Below the pieces are notes generated by a model, which was given only the letters and a program-made list of their open reading frames with translations, was not told the DNA's origin and made no database searches. Positions 47,301 through 53,300 of a stretch of 64,000 nt of DNA are shown piece by piece; the stretch's first letter is position 1, and the number at the start of each line of letters is the position of its first letter. The position numbers and the translations under genes were made by a program. This DNA comes from Paramacrobiotus metropolitanus (taxonomy: Eukaryota; Tardigrada; Eutardigrada; Parachela; Macrobiotidae): positions 62,001-126,000 of the forward strand of contig NW_026570323.1 in assembly GCF_019649055.1 (NCBI RefSeq), written 5' to 3'.

Positions 47301-50300
47301 CATACCAGACCTGGGCAGTTAATTTCAACTATTTAACTTAGCGCGAGTTTTTTTCGAGTTAACGAGTTATAACTTAACTTTGAAGCTTAACTCGCCAGGA
47401 CGAAAACTTAACTCTAGCGCAACTCAAAAATAATAAAGCGCAACTCGAGTTTAGCGTAACTCTGCGGATTTCAGTTGAAAGCAAAAATGAAATTAAAATA
47501 TAGAAAATATCAGAAAAAATGTTATTTTAACCTTGGATCGCATAAATTGCCATAATTACAAAAGTATGTGTGTACAAAAGTATGTGCATACAATTTCTCG
47601 AGCCGACGTACACTACGACCGCCCAAGGCTTTGACTAGGTGAATATGCATCGGGGAGTCCATGCTGACAGTGAGTGTGGTCGTTCAATTTGAGCTTAATT
47701 AACAGCGTGCAGAGAACGTATTTTTCAAAATTTTGTCATCGAGAGCACAAATCATGTTCGACCAAAATCACACGGGAATTGATCGCCTATGCGTCTTCGC
47801 TACCTGCCCATAAGGGAAGCGTAATAATGCGGTCAACGCTGTCAAACAGCTACACTAACTTCGGTAGCCATTGTGAAGCGAAATCACAAAAAAAAAGTTC
47901 AGCGTTGCCGGCGCTCGGCCCCAAAAAACCAGGGTCAAAAAGAGAGAGAACTTTTGAGAGGGAGGAATTTTTGTGTGGTTAAAAAAGAAGGAGGAATTTT
48001 ATCAGATAAGAACTTTTTTATGTTTGATTTTTTCTTGAGGGAGAGAGAAAACAGGCAGGAAAAACAATAAGAACAAAACACAAAAAACACAAGAATGTTT
48101 TCTTATGTTTCATTCTTTTGTTTCTTATTCTTTCTTTTTGTTTCATTTATATTTTCTTATGTTTCATTCTTTTGTTTCATTCTTATTCTTTCTTATGTTT
48201 CATTTATACTTTATCTTCTTCTCTCAAGAACACTGCGTCTGTCGCTCTCTCCCTCAGGAAAAACATGAAAAAGAAACAAGAGAAAAAGCATGAATTTTAA
48301 AAATCAGTTTTAAGATTGAAAAACTAATAATGGTCTGTGTCGCAAATCTGGAAAAACTGATATCGGCATGCATAAAAGACTACTTGAAGCTGATTACTAA
48401 AATCATAAATTTTTTTATTAGAAGTTAACTCCAGTTAACTCTAGTTACTGCGGCTAACTTAACTCATAGCGTAACTCGCGAGCTGCGATTAACTCTTAAC
48501 TCTAACTATGAGTCGAAATCTCATAACTGCCCAGGTCTGGTTCATACCATTGAAGGACGCCTTCGAGAAAGAGCGATCAAAGTCAGCAAGTGAAGTGAGA
48601 GACCACGGGACTTTGCCACAGAAAGAGAAGACTGAAGAACCAAAATCGGCTCAGTCATCATCGGGATCGCTGGCAAAATTAAGGATTGACGAAACGGAGG
48701 TAACCGACCCAACGGACTCGGCAAAATCCCCCCAGAAAACGGAAACGAAAGAGGCGACAGATTATTCGCTTGGAGCACCGTTAGATGTAAATAACCGGAC
48801 ATGGAATGAAGTCCAAAACGCGCTCCAAAGTGTCAGAGAAGGTGAAATGCTCGGTACAGAACTGAAGGGACAGGTTGCTGAAAACTCGAGAGGACGATCG
48901 TCACTCAGTATGACTGAGCGAGTTTTGAAACGAGCATATAAGGAAGGGAAGCTGGGATGTAAATACAACAAGGATAACAAAGTTATCTACTACCTTCCGA
49001 AACAGGGCAAGGAGCGTACACCCAGACTCGTGATGGAATTGGAGGCCTGGAAGATAGCCATTACAGATGTGGCTTTGGACGCCATTGGCGGTGCCAACGG
49101 AGCGTCATGGGGTGACCTTTCAAATTTCATGGCCGTTCATTATGAATTGGGAGAATTGAATATTGAGAACGATAAAGAATGGATAAAGAATGCCGTTGAA
49201 GCATTGATTGCAGATGAAGTGCTTCACATTAACCAGGACGGCCGCGTCGACTTCAAGCCGTATAAACCGTCGGCAAAGGAATCTGAGTGAATGGGACGAG
49301 TGTAATATGCAGCGAGTAATGAACCCTGCATATTACAGAAAAAGCATAAAATAGTTAAAAACGAGAGAGAAAAATTTTACGGAAAATTGAAAGTGAAAAG
49401 GTCAACCTGAAAAGTAGCGGCGTTAAGACTAATAGAAAAGGTCACAGTAGTCAGAGAATGCTAATAACGTGAGAAAGGTCACCACGTTATAGCGACAGAG
49501 AGGGATACAGGAGCTAGGAAAGTCTCAGCTCAGTAACGGAATAGGCGTAAAAATGACAGAAAGCCTCGATAATGGATAGGAACGGAAAAGATTAACGTGG
49601 AAAAGTTACTATGATAGATTGTTTTCTGATTGCAGATTTAAAACGGAGAAAAATGGCTCAAAAAGGTCAAGCCACTCCTAGAGGCTCGGCATCGACACCA
49701 GTTATAGACAGAGCTACGGGCTATAATCCAAAATGTCCGGACTGTTTAAGGAATAACAGAAAAGTCGATAAGAAATTCCCGTGCTATGCATGCATTCACA
49801 ATTTGGGCGACCCACATCGTTTCACTTGTTGGGATCACGGAAGCCAAACGTGGGAACCTGGACGTTTTTCGAAACCTCATCAGCGCGAGGAATTACGGCA
49901 GCATCCCAATAGAAGAGCGAATGCTACTCGAGGATCGTTACCGGGAAGCGATCCAGAATAACGAAAGTGGCTGGGATGAGACGCTAGAGCCGTTAAAGTG
50001 CCCACAAACGGACGCGTATCGGAAAAAGTTTGAGGAAGACCAAGAGAAGATGCGACTTCAGAGACTGGAAGATGAACTCCGGGCGAAGATTAACGCGGAG
50101 AACAAAAGGGCAAGCGAACAGGCGGCACGGGAGTCACTGCCCAGTCCGTCGAGTTCAGCGGTACCTACAGCCAGCCTCAACGAAGATGAAGCGCAGCTGA
50201 CACGTCAGTCTCTCATCATCCAGATCGACACGCTGACGAGCGACCCGGCCGCTATGCAACAGGAACTATTTGATGCGCTGTTACGGGAAAAATTGAGACT

Positions 50301-53300
50301 ACAGAAAGGTTTTGCTCCGGCGCCATACATAAAGAAGGCAGTCGAAGAACGTATGGCGGAGCTGCGCAAATCCCGTCAAAACGAAAGTAATGTTCTGCAA
50401 GCGCTGAGAGGATTTAAGCGGGACGAAGGCTTTATCCGACCTCGATCCCCTCCACGAAGAGAAAGGTCACGCGGACATTCACGCGAACATGAGCGAACCT
50501 CCGAGCGACGAAATGAAAGGTCACGTGAATACTCTCGTGAAAGGACACGGGATTACCGCAGTGAAAGGTCACGCGAACGTTCTCACGACCGAGATTACCG
50601 TGGCGGAAGAGGATGGGTGCGCCATGGCAACGAGATAACGGAAACGAGCATTCAACGGAAGATTGATACGGCGAAGATTTTGGCATCGACAAGAGGACGC
50701 GAAGAACAACGGCGTGCGGAGACTTACCGTACAGAGCCTGAAAAGAAAGGTCATCAGGTGCCGTTGGGAGTTGCGTTCCGTAACCGCAATGTCAGAATGT
50801 CAACACCCGAAAGGTCATGGGATCAAAGACGCGAACGTACGCGAAACCGAACGCCAGACCCACAGGATAAGAGATGGCAGGAAAGAGCCAAGTACTATGC
50901 GGGTTTTGAATCTGGCGCAAGCAAAAGGTCATCGAGCGCGGAGCGGGAAGATTCACCCCCAAAATATCAAAGAATGGAGTCAACGGTCCATGTGGTGGAT
51001 CCGATCATAAGTGCCGCTCAAGAGGATGACATGATGGAAGGGACCAGCTCAGTTGTAGAAGCGTCCCAAGAGAACGTGACCCATCGACGAAATGTAATCC
51101 TCGATAGTGACCTTCAACCGTCTGCATCGGCGAGTAATGAACCGTCGCAGCGTGAACCGGAGGAACGACGCGAATTGGAAGTCCAACGCGAACCGGATAA
51201 TCGTCGCGAAGCCGATCGACGAACGACTTCCAGATTTAACAACCGATACCCCGATATAATCGATATGGAATATAATATGAATGATACCGACGAACAAGCG
51301 GCGGAGATTTGCCGGTATCTGGGGATCGAAGGAGACTCAGCAGAAGCGAATAAGATTCGTACCGTACTGAATCACTTGCGCCAGTTCTTACTCGATTCTG
51401 GCTACGCTAGAGAAATTAAGAGGGGAGTGGAAGAAGGAACCTTCCGCCGGTTATACATTCCTCGCGACTCCGCGCTAGATTGTTATCTCCCCATCCGACG
51501 AAACGGCCTACACAGTTTGCTGGACGTGAGCCTATTAGACGTGCCACTGGACACGACTGACCCTGTCGGGATGACGCAATTTTATTACACAGACTATGAC
51601 GAACGACAGGAATATGTGGCTCAGTTCGTTTTAAGGCATGTGAATCCAGCCTTCAAGTTGCTTGCAGCGAGAGCATCGATCGGATTACAGGTGGACCCGA
51701 AAGATCATGCCGCAAAAAGGATGGGGCGAAAGGTCTTTGCTGCGAGACTGGCACATTATAAGACTCAGAACCAGTTGGTATCTAATACCATGAAGGACGA
51801 TATACCACCGTTATACCGACCTCATGTGGTGAAATTGGGAGAGCCAATGGAGCATATGGGAATAGCCCATACGGCTCGGAAGGCACTGAAGAAGTGCAGG
51901 ACCCGTAGGGAGAAAGGTAACCTTACGCAACGACATGCCTCCCAAGTTGAGGAGCGGATTAACCGGATTAAAGATACCATGGGAAGTGACTATGTCGAAC
52001 CAGTGGACGGAGTAGACGTCTACATTAACGAATTCCTGGTGAACAAAGGCGACCGACGCCCAGAACGCGCTCCTAACCAGATAGGACGACGCGGACTAAG
52101 AAACCAGCAACTCCGCGATAACCTCGCTGATGTGCAACGGCGACTGGCAGATGACCCTAATAACCGAGGACTGCGACTGGAAGAGCACGATGCACGCCAC
52201 CGAGTTGAGGCAGTTAAGCGCAGTCGCCAAGGGAAAGGTCGTGGTCAGCGAGAAGTTGACCCGGAAAAGGTCATGGAAGTTGACGTGACAGAGCCAGTTG
52301 ACCGGACTTCCGACCAAAATCAACCGAAAAGCACTAAGAAGCGCCCGCCGAGAGACGGCGAGGACGATTCAAATGAAATGCAATAGTGTTGATCGTTAGG
52401 ATCACACTATTAAAAGGACGTCTACGGCATTCGTCGGTACGTCATAAAAATGAAACGGTGTTGTATATAAGGGCGATATGACTTGTTCACATAAATTGTA
52501 TTCGTGTATTGTTGTTTTCAGCGGTTATAGCACAGAAACGCAAAGGATAAAGAAATCATGTGGAGCATCGATTGGGGTTGAAATTGATTCGGTCTATAAA
52601 GCCGGCCCCAAAGGAGTTGCTACGGCAGTTAGCCGGCTCTCCTCCTTAAGCGACTCAGTGTTACAAATTGGCAAGGGAAACTACGGTAATCAAGCCGGAT
52701 CTCTTGAATACGAAAGTGGGCCACAAGCGGCGAAAAAGAGAAAGACAACAAGTGGAAATATTAATGGGGTAAACTTGATGCGGCAGTCAGCCGGCCTCAT
52801 TAGAGTTGTCACGGTAAACTATGCCGGCAATCTCTCCAAGCGACTCAGTGTTATAAATCAACGAGAGAAACAGCGGTAATCAAGCCGGATCTCTCGTACC
52901 GAAGTTGGGCCACAAGCGGCGAACAAGAGTAAAAGATTAAATGTGGAAACGTCATGGGGTTAATTTAATGCGGTAGTTAGCCGGCCCCATCAGAGATTTT
53001 ACGGTAAACTCTGCCGGCACTCTGGCCGCTCGAGGCATATTGAAGTGGGGTGTGCGACGGAAAGGTCAACCGAAAATTTTACCAGGGAGGCAAGCGAAGA
53101 AATGCTTGAAAGTCGTCAGAAATCGGAAGTTCCTCCATGACCTTTAACAGAAGTTTTGAAGAAAAGTCAGATGACCTTTGGGAGTATCACTGCCCAACAG
53201 CGTCATTGTATTGAAATTTGGAATCGAAGTCGCATGACCTTTTGGGACCATTAACCCAGAACGAGTCGCACATCTCCACGGATCATCTCAACAAAGGATG

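Noticed and set aside
47674-48300. Small ORFs within the hAT-like insert
   Set aside because: Non-autonomous element with AT-rich, low-complexity sequence; no transposase motif.
43131-52386. Envelope gene of an errantivirus-like element
   Set aside because: No signal peptide, transmembrane anchor, furin-like site or fusion peptide in any post-pol ORF.
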